Below are positions 1 to 14,200 of a stretch of DNA of 64,000 nt, one piece after another. The DNA comes from Tomocerus qinae. Lineage: Eukaryota; Arthropoda; Collembola; Entomobryomorpha; Tomoceridae. Location: assembly GCA_020055645.1 (NCBI GenBank), contig CM034547.1:11688513-11752512 (forward strand), given 5' to 3'. The translations under genes and the position numbers were made by a program. The number at the start of each line of letters is the position of its first letter. Position 1 is the stretch's first letter. Below the pieces are notes generated by a model, which was given only the letters and a program-made list of their open reading frames with translations, ran no database searches and was not told the origin of the DNA.

Positions 1-3000
1 ATCCGAGCAATGAGAGAGAAAGTTAACTTTCTCTCTGGTTGGCCAAATATTATTCTCTAGATATGCTTGCAGAAAATGATAAAGAAGCCAAAGGCGGAAT
101 TTATTCAATAGAAAATATTTTATTGCAGTTTCTCTTGTGCTCTACATACATATTAGCCCATACATACAATAAATACTAGCCCTCAATTTGTAAAAAAAAG
201 ATTGTCCCGGAATTCCCTGAGGATGTTCACTCTTATTGCAATCCTTTTCAGTCCTGTGTGATTTATTACTTCTTAAACAATCAGATACTACTGATATACT
301 ACACACTACTATGACTCTTCTTTCATCGTACCTATCAAAGGATAAAGCTTCTCAACCTTGAAAGAGAATTCAATGTTGCAAAATATTTTGTGGATAATAA
401 ATTCTTGCTCATATTTGTTGGGATATCAAGTAGGTTTCATGTTTCTATTACATGACAATATTAAAATGAAATCAATACTGCTGTTTTAACACGCTTTGAT
501 GCATTAGAGCGAGAGTGCCATAACTATTTCATATGTCTAATAGTAAGATCATATTATGGAAGAGTTAAAAAGGAAAATATTTCTTTGACCCAGTCTGTTT
601 CATTTGATCTTTGAAATGAAAGCCGAAATAAATTGCCTGCTATTGCATCATAAAAGAGTAGGACATTTAAACCTCTTATTGTCATGAGTCATGGCTAGAA
701 GGTAAAAGCCTTTCTTTGAGAGAACTATTTATACCAATTCTCAAAGAATATTTCATTGTTGGTGTACCTTAGTAGATATAACTTTGTGAATGGAAAGTTG
801 TAGAAATTTAGTAGTACTTTCGCAAGACAAATATCTCTTTTGCTACGAGAAGAATTCATCATGGGAAACCTTTCAATGCATCCATTTAGTCAGCAGTATA
901 CGGTCTTTAAGGTTCATTATTCAATTCACTATAGAAAAATGCCTGTTAAAATAATGAATATTTGCATTGTAATAAATATCACTGTTGACCAAACCGAGAA
1001 AAGTAAACATGCAGCTGAAATATTGAAAAATAACAACAAATGATTGTATTATTTTAAATTACTTTTTTATTTATTGATTTCATACTTAAAACTAGTCAGT
1101 ACAGCATCAGCCAATTTCACTATGTTAAAAACAATTTATAATTACATCAATATTTATAGATGGATTGGTTAGTTGATGGAATGCGTGGTGATGCTTTGTA
1201 CATTTTTAATGATTTTGTATTTACTCAGTTCATATAATGTATTTAAAGAAGACATTTACACGGTGGCATAAGTGATTCGATTATTGCATGAAAAATGGGA
1301 AGTGTAATACCTACTTTATGCCCACAAAGTTGGTTTTGAATGGTGAAAGCATTTTGTTTGAGAAAGTTTCACAATTGCTAAGCCTTTGATAACACGAAGT
1401 CAGAGGAAGGGATCTATTATGATATAGGCACATCCATTAAAAGGGAATTTGCAAATGTAGTGAGATATAAGAACATTTGGTAAGCATTTGATATTTGCAA
1501 GAAAGTAGGAATCTGAGTGGGATAAATGCTCCACTTTGAGAGTAGCGTCGAGTGTTGGGGGATCCAGCTCTATAAAGTCTCTTTCCGTCTCTTCTCAATT
1601 CGACTCACTTTCTGCTGACGTTAGTTGACTAGGTTATGTTAGTAGGAGGTGTACCTTTATTTAGTATCTGTGCTGGGGAGAAAGAGAGCAACTTTTCCCA
1701 TCGATTTTCTCAAAATGGCAAATGAAGCATAAAAGGTTAGGTTAGGAAAGGCTGACTCTTGCTTCGCTCTACATAATATTATATCAACCGTAGTAGTAGT
1801 AGTAGTAGTGTAATACACCACCACCACCAAATACACATGTCCTTCCTTGTGCATACCAATGCACTATCTACCCAGCTACCAAAGAGCACTTACAAATATT
1901 TATAGTGATAGTACTTTCCTATCAAGCAGGAGGATGTTACAAACGTTGTGATTCATCCTTTACATTACATACTGTACGCATTACACAGTACATTTTATAC
2001 TTAATGTATTATCTATAGGTAGAGGTTGGTAATAAGTGTAATTACATAGTTTATTATGGTCAATTATACAATTTACTTATTGTTCAATAGTACCTTTGCC
2101 ATATGGTAAATTAGCTTCACTTGAAAATAAACCTGTACTAGTAATATTAAAATAAACGATTGACATAATTTTTTAAACAAATTGCGTCTAATGGAAACAA
2201 TTCAAAACTAGCAACAGAATTTAATAGTAATGAATTAATTTCAAAGCAGTCAAGTGAGTTGATATTTCTTCCACAATTTCTAACTATAAGTTACATTGAG
2301 CACTAAAAACCGAGAATCGAATATCGGGAGAAGTTCATAAGTTCTAAGACTAATTCTGACCATGACCAATACTTGTCTTTGGATATGTTCATTTAAGCAT
2401 ATCATTTCTGAGTAGGTACACAAAGTAATAAACCCGTCTGGTGTCCAAAAATAATATGAAATGACTTTCTCCTAGCTTACCTCATTTATAAAGATAAGCG
2501 ACTAGGGTTTGATTGTGACACGCCTGGCAGAATACTATTGTGAAAAAGCCATTCTACTACTACGTCCATACCAATACTACTATGCAATAAGTGCAATTAT
2601 ATTTAGCGATCAATTTAGCTATTTTAAGATGCCATACTTAATAATCCAATGGTCTAGGTCTGATTGGGTAACCTAAGTAAGTAAGTATAGAAGAGTAAAT
2701 TGCCGGGGAATTGAGTGTAGCTAAATGAGATGGTATTTTTCCTTTTCGGCATAAATAAATTCTAACCACATAAGGTACGGCCATTGCATTCTGCGCGAGT
2801 AAGTTTCGTTTGAGTAATGGTCAACGGGAAACTGCAAGCTGGGTTTTCAGAGTCAAGGTCAGAGCTATAGAGTAAGTCGGCATTAATAAAGTTTCTAATG
2901 GTCTCCTATACAGTTTAAGTATATAGTCACGAAGGTAATCACACGAGTTTATTCTTCTGCCCTGTGGGACTCCAATTTATCCTAGTTCCATAAGCACACA

Positions 3001-3260
3001 TAGTAATAGTACAATTTCTTTGTAGAATACTTCTCCGCCCTATATCTCTAATTCTATTCAACCTGTTTAATTTTCTGACACAAACAGCAATGTGATTGTA
3101 TGTTTGGCAAGTATATACTTTTCCTCGACTGCAGATATACTTTAAGCTGTCAAGAACAGTCGCTGAGTTGATTCTGTTATTCTATTTTTAGTTCCTAATT
3201 GATGTAATTGAGTCGACTGCAAAAGATTTATCACAAGATGGATTGCTAAGAGCTCTATAC
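1..3260. other. Non-coding stretch, no gene seen
   Basis: AT-rich DNA with no open frame that has exon-like borders or recognisable protein similarity. The short ORFs here (for example 840-1043 plus and 1657-1854 minus) have no domain, no splice partners and biased low-complexity content. It contains a short TAG/CAC microsatellite near 1,793-1,828. Confidence 0.6.
1792..1828. repeat. TAG and CAC trinucleotide microsatellite
   Basis: About six TAG units (from about 1,792) are followed, after a short interruption, by about four CAC units (to about 1,828). The Thr run in the overlapping minus-strand ORF comes purely from this repeat. Confidence 0.75.
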
Positions 3261-3269
3261 ACTACTAGT

Positions 3270-3345
3270 AATAGGCCCGTTCTCCGAACGGGAAATGGGT
3301 AACCCCCTTAATGGGGACGGTAGATCATGAGTATGCATTATGCAT
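3270..3345. repeat. GC-rich patch with hairpin, possible edge of a repeat element
   Basis: A CCCGTTC / GAACGGG inverted repeat (about 3,278-3,294) is followed by CCCC/GGGG-containing sequence, against an AT-rich background. A related GC-rich motif with CCCCGTTCG recurs near 4,879 on the far side of the minisatellite, so the two may be ends or parts of one inserted element. Identity is not established. Confidence 0.35.
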
Positions 3346-3544
3346 TAAAAAAGTATGAAAATTAACAGATTAAAATGTTTAAAACATTGCTTGCTGCATT
3401 GCTACAACGTCCGGGGAACCAAATACAATACTTATCGAATCAACATAATAATAGTGAACCAAATTGAAGTAAATGTTTGAAGTCCTTTCATCAGCGCCTG
3501 ATTATTATTATATCATTAATATTATATGGACATAATCTATAATT

Positions 3545-4760
3545 TTTAATCACCCCGTCAATTTATATCACCCCGTGATTTTAATTAGCCCATCATTGTA
3601 AAGAGACGTCATTTTAAACAATTCCGTCGTTTTAAATCCCACCGTCATTTTAAATAACCCCGTCACTTTAAATAGCCCCGTCAGTTTTAGTAACCCCGTC
3701 ATTTTTAGTAACCCCGTCATTTTCAATAACCCCTTCATTTTCAATAACCGCGTCATTTTAAATTAGGCCATCATTTTAATTTAAATAACCACGTCATTTT
3801 AAATTACGCCACATTTTAATTTAAATAACCCCGTCATTTTAAATTACGCCACATTTTAATTTAAATGACCCCGTCATTTTAAATTACGCCATCATTTTAA
3901 TTTAAATAACCCAGTCATTTTAAATTACGCCATCATTTCAATTTAAATAACCCCGTCATTTTAAATTACGCCATCATTTTAATTTAAATAACTCCGTCAT
4001 TTTAAATTACGCCATCATTTTAATTTAAATAATCCCGTCATTTTAAATTACGCCATCATTTTAATTTAAATAACCCTGTCACTTTCAAATTTTTCATGTT
4101 TTCTCTGATAATTTGTCGCCCACCCCCAATTTTTTTTCTGGCTGTGGCCCCGGTAAATGACCCCGTCATTTAAAATAGACATCATTTTAAAGGACCCCGT
4201 CCTTTAAAATAGACGTCATTTTAAAAGACCCCACATTTTAAATAGACGTCATTTTAAATAACCCCACGTTTTAAATGGTCGTCTTTTTAAATGACCCCAC
4301 ATTTTAAATAGACGTCATTTTAAATAGCCCCGTCGTTTTAAATAATTTCGTCGTTTTAAATAATTTCGTCGTTTTAAATAATTTCGTCGTTTTAAATAAT
4401 TTCGTCGTTTTAAATAATTTCGTCGTTTTAAATAATTTCGTCGTTTTAAATAATTTCGTCGTTTTAAATAATTTCGTCGTTTTAAATAATTTCGTCGTTT
4501 AGAATCACCCCTTCATTTTGAATAACCTCGTTGTTTTAAATCTATAAATGTCATTTTTTTAAAATCTCGTCATTTTAAATAACCTCGTCGTTTTAATCAT
4601 GCCTGTCATTTTAAATAATCTCTTTATTTTAAATATTCCCGTCATCTTAAATATTCACGTCATTTTTACCCCATCATTTCAAGTAGCTCTGTTATTTTAA
4701 TTAGGTATAACTACTTTAATCGTCCTCGTTATTTCTATTTTCTACCTACCCCGTTACATT
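3545..4760. repeat. Composite minisatellite array (CCCCGTCATTTTAAAT family)
   Basis: The whole block is built from a core of about 15-20 bases, CCCCGTCATTTTAAAT with variants. Three zones can be told apart: a degenerate zone (3,545-3,780); about eight copies of a 41-bp compound unit (about 3,786-4,080) that alternates a CCCCGTC half with a TACGCCATC half; and, after a non-repeat interruption at about 4,086-4,150, shorter units leading into a nearly perfect 18-bp array (about 4,333-4,500). The 3' part decays to about 4,760. The Leu/Lys/Met/Thr-Gly ORF at 3568-3756 minus is only the translation of the repeat. Confidence 0.9.
4333..4500. repeat. 18-bp perfect tandem array, about 9 copies
   Basis: The unit TAATTTCGTCGTTTTAAA repeats about nine times with almost no divergence, unlike the variable copies around it. 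This homogeneity suggests recent amplification by slippage or unequal exchange inside the older array. Confidence 0.92.
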
Positions 4761-4861
4761 TATTAACCAATTCTATGTGAAGTCAAGTCAACCTATTCAA
4801 TCCACAACCAAATGATACTGACTGAATATACGCTGCCTAAGTTGCCTTGCTATTAATAGTT

Positions 4862-5290
4862 TGACTCCGCTGCGGTCGCCCCGTTCGAAGTGAAAGGGAC
4901 ACTAATCCCTATACATGGCGGAGGCCTGCCTGCTTAAAGAGTAGGACTTTGTGAAATTTTTGAAATTCACTGGCAAAATATTTTCTACTAAAAAATAAAA
5001 AACTGGAGTGGCTACCATCTTCTTTATTAAGTCGAGTAGGCCAGGAAAAAGTTTGGTAAAGATCGGATGAAAACTGTAGGAGGAGTATCTGGACAAAGCG
5101 TGACAGATTGGAGCGTTTTCTCCCACTCCTTCAATGTTAAAATTCGAAATTCAAAAAATCATAAAACGATTTCTATGAAAGATATCGTTTTGAAACTCGA
5201 AGTTTGGGGTTCTGACTATGATGTCCCCATCCAGAAAAAATTTGAAAGTCGTAAGTTGATGTTAAAGTACATTTGTGCAGCTATTATTAT
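4862..5290. repeat. Probable dispersed-repeat (mobile element) fragment
   Basis: GC-richer than its surroundings and directly adjacent to the minisatellite. It contains a TTTGGTAAAGATCGGATGAA-like segment near 5,052 of a sort I associate with dispersed repeats in invertebrate genomes; that is recall, not a search. ORFs on both strands here (4902-5126 minus, 5067-5294 plus) overlap each other and match no family I recognise. Confidence 0.3.
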
Positions 5291-5299
5291 ATAGATTTA

Positions 5300-8200
5300 T
5301 TAGGTTTCTAATCGTAGCCAATTATTATCCCTTGAGATTCTAGAAATTATTTCCATTAACATCTATACAAGAAAATATAATGTTTGGAATGAAAAGTCCT
5401 TGCATTTCCCCGATAAGGTTATGTATTCCCTCGTTACTTTTGGTATTCTCATAAAGCACAACTGAATTACACGGAATTCTTGACAATTGCTTAATTTTTC
5501 GACACTTAGTGGAGAGAGAAAAGCGGATTTCTCTTCCAGATTACAGTTCTCAATGCGTATACTTAGTCTTCTACCAACACACAAGTAATTCTACGTTTTA
5601 CAACTTGTACTTAGGTAGAGACGTTTATTTGTAAGTAACCTCTCTGCTCAAGTTGACTATAAATAGACGCTAACGACCAGGATTCGGTATTTTTCTCTTT
5701 CGTAGTAAATTGTAGAGGTAGTGAGGGGAGTAGTAAAATAGTAAAATGGCAACAATAGCTCTCTATATCTGAAAAATAGTGTCCTTATTCTTGGGTGATG
5801 GCTGATTTTTATCGAGTCAGTGGAAAAAAGGAATTTCCTATTGAATCGGCTTAACGGATCTGCTTTCACATTTAGATAACAAACTTTGCCCATTGGCAAA
5901 TCCATGATCCTAATAGTAATAAAATAAGGAAATAGAGTGGAAATGCTATCCGCACACAAGATAAAGGAAAGTATTTCACAAACATGCTTCTGGCTGTTTA
6001 CCTTTCTCTCTCTTTGAGGTTTCCTTGTGGTGTGGACGGCGACCTAGTTCTTATTATTGCATTGCATCCTATCCTCTACCCTATACTCTATATTGATTTC
6101 CACAAACGGAATGTGTGCTCTACAACGCTGAGATCAAAGGTAAAGAAGTACATGTCATATCATGCAACCCTTCTGGCAAAACCAAGCTCTGTCGCCTTAT
6201 CCAGCTTTGCACTTTAAACATTTTTACACATTTCACAATCCTTCATCTAACAACTCCATTCAGACTTCCCAACTAACAGTGTCATTTTAATTGGAAAAGT
6301 AGATCCAACATGACATCAACGCTCCATATCCACTCACATTGTTACATGTCTACAACATTTCTACTACATTCGTACTACCCAGATTCACATAAAACCCTCA
6401 GCACTACAACTAACATTAGTAGATATCATCCTTCGCATTTTGATACACAAAAAATTTCTTATCTGCTGTCAACCAGGGTATAGGCAGGCTACTATTAAAT
6501 GACCCTATTTTCTATAATGGTATATAAATGTTGCTTTAGGCTGTTGTATTACTTTCATTAATTACATTGTGTAACAGATACATGTACCTATGCATTACAT
6601 GGCAGCTAAAAGTAGAATCATTGATGCGGTTTGTTCTGGTTGCATTTCTTCTATGCGTCATCGAAATGGCTCTTTGAATTTAAAAGTGTGAACCTTATTT
6701 AAATGGATATTTATCATTCATGGCGTGTTCAGTTGAGTCATGGTCATGAGAGTCGTGTGAGGAAAGCCATAATATGTAACGAGAGATGAAAAGGAAGCGA
6801 GTAGAGTCTCTCTGTATTTTGTAATGTTATAAAAGCAGAGTTCTAAATTCTAACTTGAAGAGTATGTGTTTCATAGAAATTCATATTATAACCTCAAAGG
6901 AGAGCAGAAGGTTAAAGCACTTCCTTCTTGTGTGAAAATAGCAGCAAAATATGATCTTATAATATTGAATGACATTTGGAGATCCTGTTGGTAAAGTTTG
7001 TCGTCATTGTGTCAACGTTATTATGGCATAGTACAAAATTTTCTCCTGCCAAAAGGATAGTTTATTAATTATTTGTAAATTTTGAATAATTTTGGTTTTG
7101 TTTACTTAATTTAAAATCATTTTCTATATTACAGGTTCAAAGAACCTGCTTTCTCAGGAGAAAGCTTACAAGAGGACTTCAGGAAACGATGACATATATG
7201 CAAAGTGTAGATAGGTTGAGACTATCATTCTGAAATTAAATTCTGCTTCTTCAATTGACAACCAACATCCGCTTAAGTTCAATGAAATAGATTATTTGAA
7301 TAAGATTATTTGATTTGCGGAGAAAGCAAAGTATGTATAGTTACGAGAATCCAAGCAAATAATATTATCTAGAGTGACTCGTGTAGGTTGAAGTAGCGTA
7401 GGAAATGTATCTGAAGGGTTTTGGTGGTAAATGAGGTCTGTTTGTACTGTCTGTGTCTGTGCTCACGTCAGGTTAACTTATATTGGATAAAAGCAGAGGT
7501 TATATTAGAAGGCAATTACAAATGTGGCTTTGCGTACACACAGTAACTTCTGGTGGAGTTCCGTTTCAATTTAATTGAATTTTCATGCTAACTTCCTTAG
7601 TACCAAGAATCCAAACATTTCACTGGCAACGTGATTTCACATCTGACAATCGTGAGGCATTTGAGAGAACAAATTAAAGGAACTTTCTCCCCCCGCTGAG
7701 CCGCATACATATCAATAGCTAAATAACTAGCAATAGAGGCTCACTTCGAAATAACAAGTCGCCTTGAGGAAGCTGAAAGTATAAATAAGACTAGCTTGAC
7801 ATTTGCCTGGCAAAGGAAACTAAATACTTCAGGTACAGATCTACTATTGCAAATAAAACTGTCTTCTAACTCGGATATTTACAGTTCCCAAGCAAATAAA
7901 ACCTAGGATTATGGATTGCAGAATCGTTGTGTACAGTGAAAACATTGAAACACTTATTATTATGTAAATAGAGTCATCACCCAAAGGTAAAATATGATAA
8001 TTTTAACGTCATTATCTCTGCAAAGTGCACTTGGATTGCTTTTATAAATTCCCACTGACTTTATTTCACTGTTAAATGAGATTTCGCCAAGGAAAATCTG
8101 AAATTTAAATTCTCTCTGATGTATTCATGTAAATGAGTCTTTTGAATTAACAGTTATTGTTTATCATCCGACATCAATCTTTTCCAGGAGATACATCAAT

Positions 8201-11200
8201 TTGCTCAACTTTTGAATAGATCAAACTAAGTAACAGAGAAAAGTCTGAAATTGCAGCGTATTGTTGAACATTCACGGCAAACTTCAGACAGAATTAATTC
8301 TCTTGTGAAAACATCATTTTCTAAACCAGTAATGATCATGACCTTCAGAGGTTTAAAGTGGGTAGACTTTCAAAGTTATTGAGTAGGTTGTGTATTCAAC
8401 TATCGGCCAATTTTAGTACTGGTGAAATTTTTCTTTTGAACATTGCTGTCGTCATACATTGCATCATTTTCACATTAGGAAATTAAACATATATGTTTGT
8501 GATATTTATAGTCTTTTGAAGTTGCTAGAGAATAAAGGATATCACCTCTAAAATCCACGAATGTAATCAAGATGTGTGGATGAACAATGCGAAAGGAGCT
8601 GATTGGCTGACTATGAGCATAAAAAGTACAAGGTTACAGACAGAACCATATGGACATAATGGACTAGAAAGAAATTGATGGCTAGCTTACCGAAACCGGA
8701 CTCAACTGACAATGACACTTTATATAAGGCAGAAGAATGTTTTTGCACAACAGATACATCCGCCTTACCTAAACATCCTAGATAGAAAGACAAAGATTAT
8801 GCTTTTCTTCTTGTTAATCCATGTCCAACTTGGACATAGGGAGAAGTGAACTATACTCAAGGATATGGGGAAAAAGAAGATAAAATTGTATGTGGCTCGT
8901 TTGGAGAGTTAACGAGAAGAAAGTTCAGTTTGACTCGGGCTGGGTGATTTGTATGGCTAGGTGGGTGGGACAATGGACAACTGTAATCTATAAGCTAACA
9001 TTATGTCTACGTCTCCGACAGAATAATCTTGTGATACGACCGACCATCCTATTCGCCTATACGTAGACATAGGCACTCTAAAAACTTAGACTTTGTTAAA
9101 TCTGAACAGACGAAAATAACTCAATCTCTTCCCTAAAAACCTTATCTCCAATATTCTACCTTCTCTACTGTCTGACTCAGTATTGTAATGTATACCTTAG
9201 TAAACAATTCCTAGAATGGCTCTTTATTAACTTACCATAATAAGTCGCCACTAATAAATTGCTTTATTAAATGAATATATAGGGGGAACGTATCTTATTG
9301 CTTTTAAAGTTGGAGCAGCATCACATATTTATAGCCTTTGATTTTTCCCGAAGAGTATCTTCCATTAAAAATTAATACCTAGGCTAGTGATCTATAATTA
9401 ACAGGCCTTCATTCAGCCGCCTATAGCTGGCGCCTTCATTAACACTGGAAAAGGTTACTTGGCTTTTGTTTTTGATGAAATATTAATAATGCCGTACTTT
9501 AACTAATTTAATATGAACTGACTGAACAACAGGGACTGTATCATTGACATTCACTAATAGATATCATTAACCTAACTTAAACCTTCAATTGCATTTATGA
9601 ACATTTATAATTTTTGGGGAATAATGGTAGGAAACATTGACAAATACACTTTTTTAAAAACATTGTTTTACATCATGTAGTTGCACATACATAAACTTTA
9701 TTTGTACTATCAGTACCATTTTATGGACATAATGTTAGCGTATCGTAATATCATGTAAAATCACACCTGCACCGTCGATCCTTATGACATAGTGGCCTTG
9801 GCTGATTATAGACTTGATTTTATCTAATACTTGAGTAAACCGTACGATAAAGGTTAATATTATGGTAAATTATTAAAGTTGTAAATACATCGTTAGCAGT
9901 AAGAGAACCCGCAAAGGAATATAATGCATAGTAAGTAGGAGTTTCGAAATAGTTGCGATATAAGATGATAAGGAAACATGAGTTAGCCAACGAAAGATTA
10001 ACAATCTGACTCTACTGCTAACTGCTATTGATAATTTTAGAGCCCATTAGACATGTACCATTGCTCTTGGACTATAATATAAGCATTTGGTTGGTTTGCT
10101 ATTGGATTTACGACATTTATGTTGGTACCTAGCCATTAATAATTACTATTGCTGCCAATTCGTTATCTGCATTGATGACCCTTCAATGTTATGTTATTAG
10201 ACTCCCGGAATACATGTAATAATGCCCTATAATATTATCCATTATAACCTAGATTCGAATTGAAGCAGCAATTGAGACACAAACTAATAGACAAGATTTT
10301 CGGGCAGGAATGCAGAATGAATGTAACATTTTAATATCAGCAAAGGATATCAAATGGATTGGATATACTAATCGTCTATTAGGCCATTCAGCTCTCCTGG
10401 AAAATTGTCCCATTGACAAAATTGATTGTAAGGGAAATATTGAGACGAAGCAAGTCGTCAAAAAGTCCGTGAGTCATTCGCTCATTCATTCATAGTACTC
10501 ATTCATTCATGGTACGTAGACATTAGTGGTACAGAAATAGACGAAGGATTCATTCAGTCAAGTAATCGATAATGCTCCACATTGGACCCGCACTACTTCA
10601 TCCATTCTACTAGTGTATACATACCAACCACTCATTCACCAACACAAATATAAGTAGCACTTTACCAGACTTTACTACCTTCCATGCATAAAACCCTTTT
10701 ATCTCTGAATACATTACACCCAGCTACTTCTCTCGACTATTTAACTACCCAAGGCGTTACACAACGCTTTATTAAACATCTAATCCTTTGTATCCACTAA
10801 TATCGCTACATTTGTCTGTATACAAATCAAATAGTAAGAAAATGTCTTGATTAGCAGGAATCACTGACACTTATTTTTCTGTACACCATTACATACATTA
10901 GATTTGATTAGAGTGTAATCAATATTGTTTTGATCTTCACCTTCTCCCTTTAATAAAGCTTATTATTACTTTACACACTACTTTTTGTTCCCCTTCCAGT
11001 GAAAGTTTACATTTTTCATAATCTATATCACCCTTGACCCATTTTAGGTTTATTGACTGCTTCCGAGTCTGATATTATATAATATCATTTCCAAGAATTT
11101 GATTATGCATCGATTCTTGTCAGCATTATATTGTTTACATATTTACTTTCACTACATTTGCTTTTGCTTCTGCAGGCATGACGGATGTTGGTACAACGAA

Positions 11201-14200
11201 TTTTACTAGTAAAATATTCAAATTTCACAATAATTATGGCGTGATTTACCGGGTGCATTGAAGCTGCCATACTTTTAACTTATCATATTCAACCTACCCA
11301 ACCAGTTAAAGCTCCTTGAACCTTCCTAACAGAACTACTATCAACTATTCCACCTAATTTTTATTAATTAGAAATTGTACTTGCAAGAAATTTAAAATGA
11401 CGGTCGTTATTCAATAGAAAATTAGATTGATTATTATAGAGATATCTAGTAAATAATAATATGTTGTAAGGAGATTGAAAGAGAAGAGCTGGAGAAGAGA
11501 AAGCAAATATTGAAAGAGAAGAGCGGAAAGCAGAGACAAGAAGGGTAAAAGAGTTGATGTTTGCCCCTTGTAATGAGAATTTGGTCAGACAGCATGCATG
11601 CATGTATAGCATAGAGTTTTCTACCTAATGTTTTGGGTTAGTAGTCGCCGTGCATTTAGCAAAGCAAAAAGCGGAAGGATGAGTAAAACGGAGAACATTG
11701 TGAAAGTTGCTTTGTGCTTTTACTACAACGAGGAGTAGTAGGTCGAGTAGTCGTAGTAGTAGTATGTAGGTACTCTCTGGAGAAAGCAGTCGACGGCCGT
11801 ATTTTAATATACTAGAATGGGATGTGAAAGGCTTACATTTTCACATGAGCAGAGCCACAGAACAGAGAGAGAGAGAGTGATGTCGAGACTTTGACTCTTC
11901 CAATCCAACGTAAGATAATGTAGCACAAGGGAAAGTTCTTTGAGGGAAAGAAGGCAAAATTCAGGCGCAAAATCTTTTCATTCACTCAAGAAAACTGTGG
12001 CTAGTGAATTCAGTCAAGTCTCTCGGTTTTGGTGGTTTCTTATCTAAGTATACAACCCTCTCCGTTCATTACTCTATAAGATGGTCGAATCTCGAATCTG
12101 TCACAGATATATCCTACCATTAATGCCTACTGCCCGAAAATGCTTCCAGTCGTTAGTCCTAAACTTATGTAACAGAGTGATAGCTCTATTTTTTCCAGAA
12201 TCCGAAGCATTATAGTGTATCATTTACTTTGTTTCCCTTGAGTCTGTGTATCTGTAACCATTGCACTGGTTACATCGTACCTGGGCAGATAATGCGAAGA
12301 AAACCCAGTGGAGCGGAGCCATGAGTCAACTCAGTGAAATTCTATTTAGTTTTATCTCTGTCGATAGGATATCTGACTGAAATAGCACTAACAACCTAAG
12401 CATGGACACTATCTGTACTCTTATATCAAGGAGAAAGTACTGAAATATATTATAACGGAGAAAGTGGGTAGGTACTCTTTCTTTACTTTCATTGAAAGTC
12501 TTATCTGTGATCTACATCCTCTCCTTCCTTCGAAAGGAGTATGAGTACAAGTTTCCGTTAACGTATTCTTTCCTAACTACCCCTTTTATGTTCCCAGGCC
12601 TAAGTTTGTTATCTTGTTTATGGTAAGCAATGCTATGTAATATGCAAATACAATATTATTCCAAAATATAGGTATTCTTTCCTAAACATTTACACATCAC
12701 ATCTTTAATATGTGTAGGCTAAGAAATGTTATATAACTTTAATATATGCTAATTTGTAGCATGTAGTTTAAGGATATTGTTGCAAAACACCATAAAAATA
12801 TGTAGCTTATTAAAAGGAAAGTTACCTTGAGATAGATTATCGTATAGCTAGCAAGTTTCATGTAGGTACATGGTAGGTGGGCAAAGATAGTAATAATAAG
12901 TAGACTGGCAAGAAGTTTATGAAAACATTCCAGATATTTACTTTGAAGGATGCTGTTTTCAGTCTCGAGGTTATGAATATGAAGGCGGAGAAAGCAGGAG
13001 GATATATCTTATCAATCAGTCCCAGTATGCAGGGCTATGCAGTACATGAAAATATATCCTTGAGAAAATGTGGAGAGGAGAACGTTGGTTGTTGGTCCGT
13101 GTTTGTGCAATCGTCTTTTGGACTGCAGAGTAACAGAAAATGTGTTATAGCGTAGTATATCCCTAACTCTCCATAGTAAAGCTGACCTTTCCAATTTAGT
13201 AGAGAAGGAAGGAACATTATCTCGTAATATTATTTAGAAGCACGATTCCCTTTCCCACTCCACTTCTATTTACTCCATGTCAGACCAACTTGTGTTTACT
13301 TTTACAAACAACATATACACCTATTATACACTAAATTCATGGCATAACCAATCTTTTAGTCTTATACTCTCCTGCCAACTACTCAACCTTTTCAAAGAAA
13401 TGTATGTACACTCCGAAATCTTATCTCTTCATGCTTTTGCGTAAATAATTCATATTATGCCTAGAAATGTTGTTACTAGTATTTGTATCTGTATTACAAA
13501 TGTCCTTCTCTCTCTTGGAGACTGCTATTGGCATATGCAAACAGGGTTTCTAAACATTTCTTTCTTGGAAATTCTTGAAGTAAAAACTTTCTACTTCCCT
13601 GAGTTTTATTTTGTGATACCATACTAAAACTAACATTAAAAATGTAAATAACATAATGCTGTTCAAAGCAAGATGAAGTTGTCATTGAAAAAGAAATGGA
13701 GTTATGAGAATGAAAACGTTCAAATACAATTGCAGAAAATTGTTTTAAGTTACAACAAAAATAGCACAAATGTTACTCAGACCTATATTGTGTACAGTAG
13801 TATTAAGTAAATAAATACAGCAAACATTGCATTATTTTTTTACTAGTACATCTGCTCTTTTTGAGCTGGGCTTTGCTAAGTATAGTATAAGTCTGCAAAA
13901 GAATGCAGTGTAGGTTTATTCTATCGTTGAGCAATAAGAGAATAGGGAAACACCTTTATAAATAGCATTAGAAAATGATAAGAGCTGTGGAAACTTGTTT
14001 GAGCAATATTGAAAAGTGGGTTGGAGGCAGAAAAAGGACTATGGCTGCATATTTACAGAGCACAAAGCATAGAAGATAAGTATGAGATATCTGTTTAGAA
14101 AGAGAAGTAAATAAAAAAGCTTCTCAAACAAGTAGCTTGGGCTTTTCTCAGTCTTTCTCCCTTTTCTTCGTACTCTCTGAATAAGATTAGATGTGAATGG

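Noticed and set aside
3568..3756. 62-codon minus-strand ORF with KMTGL repeats
   Set aside because: It is the direct translation of the minisatellite; its period follows the DNA repeat and there is no gene context.
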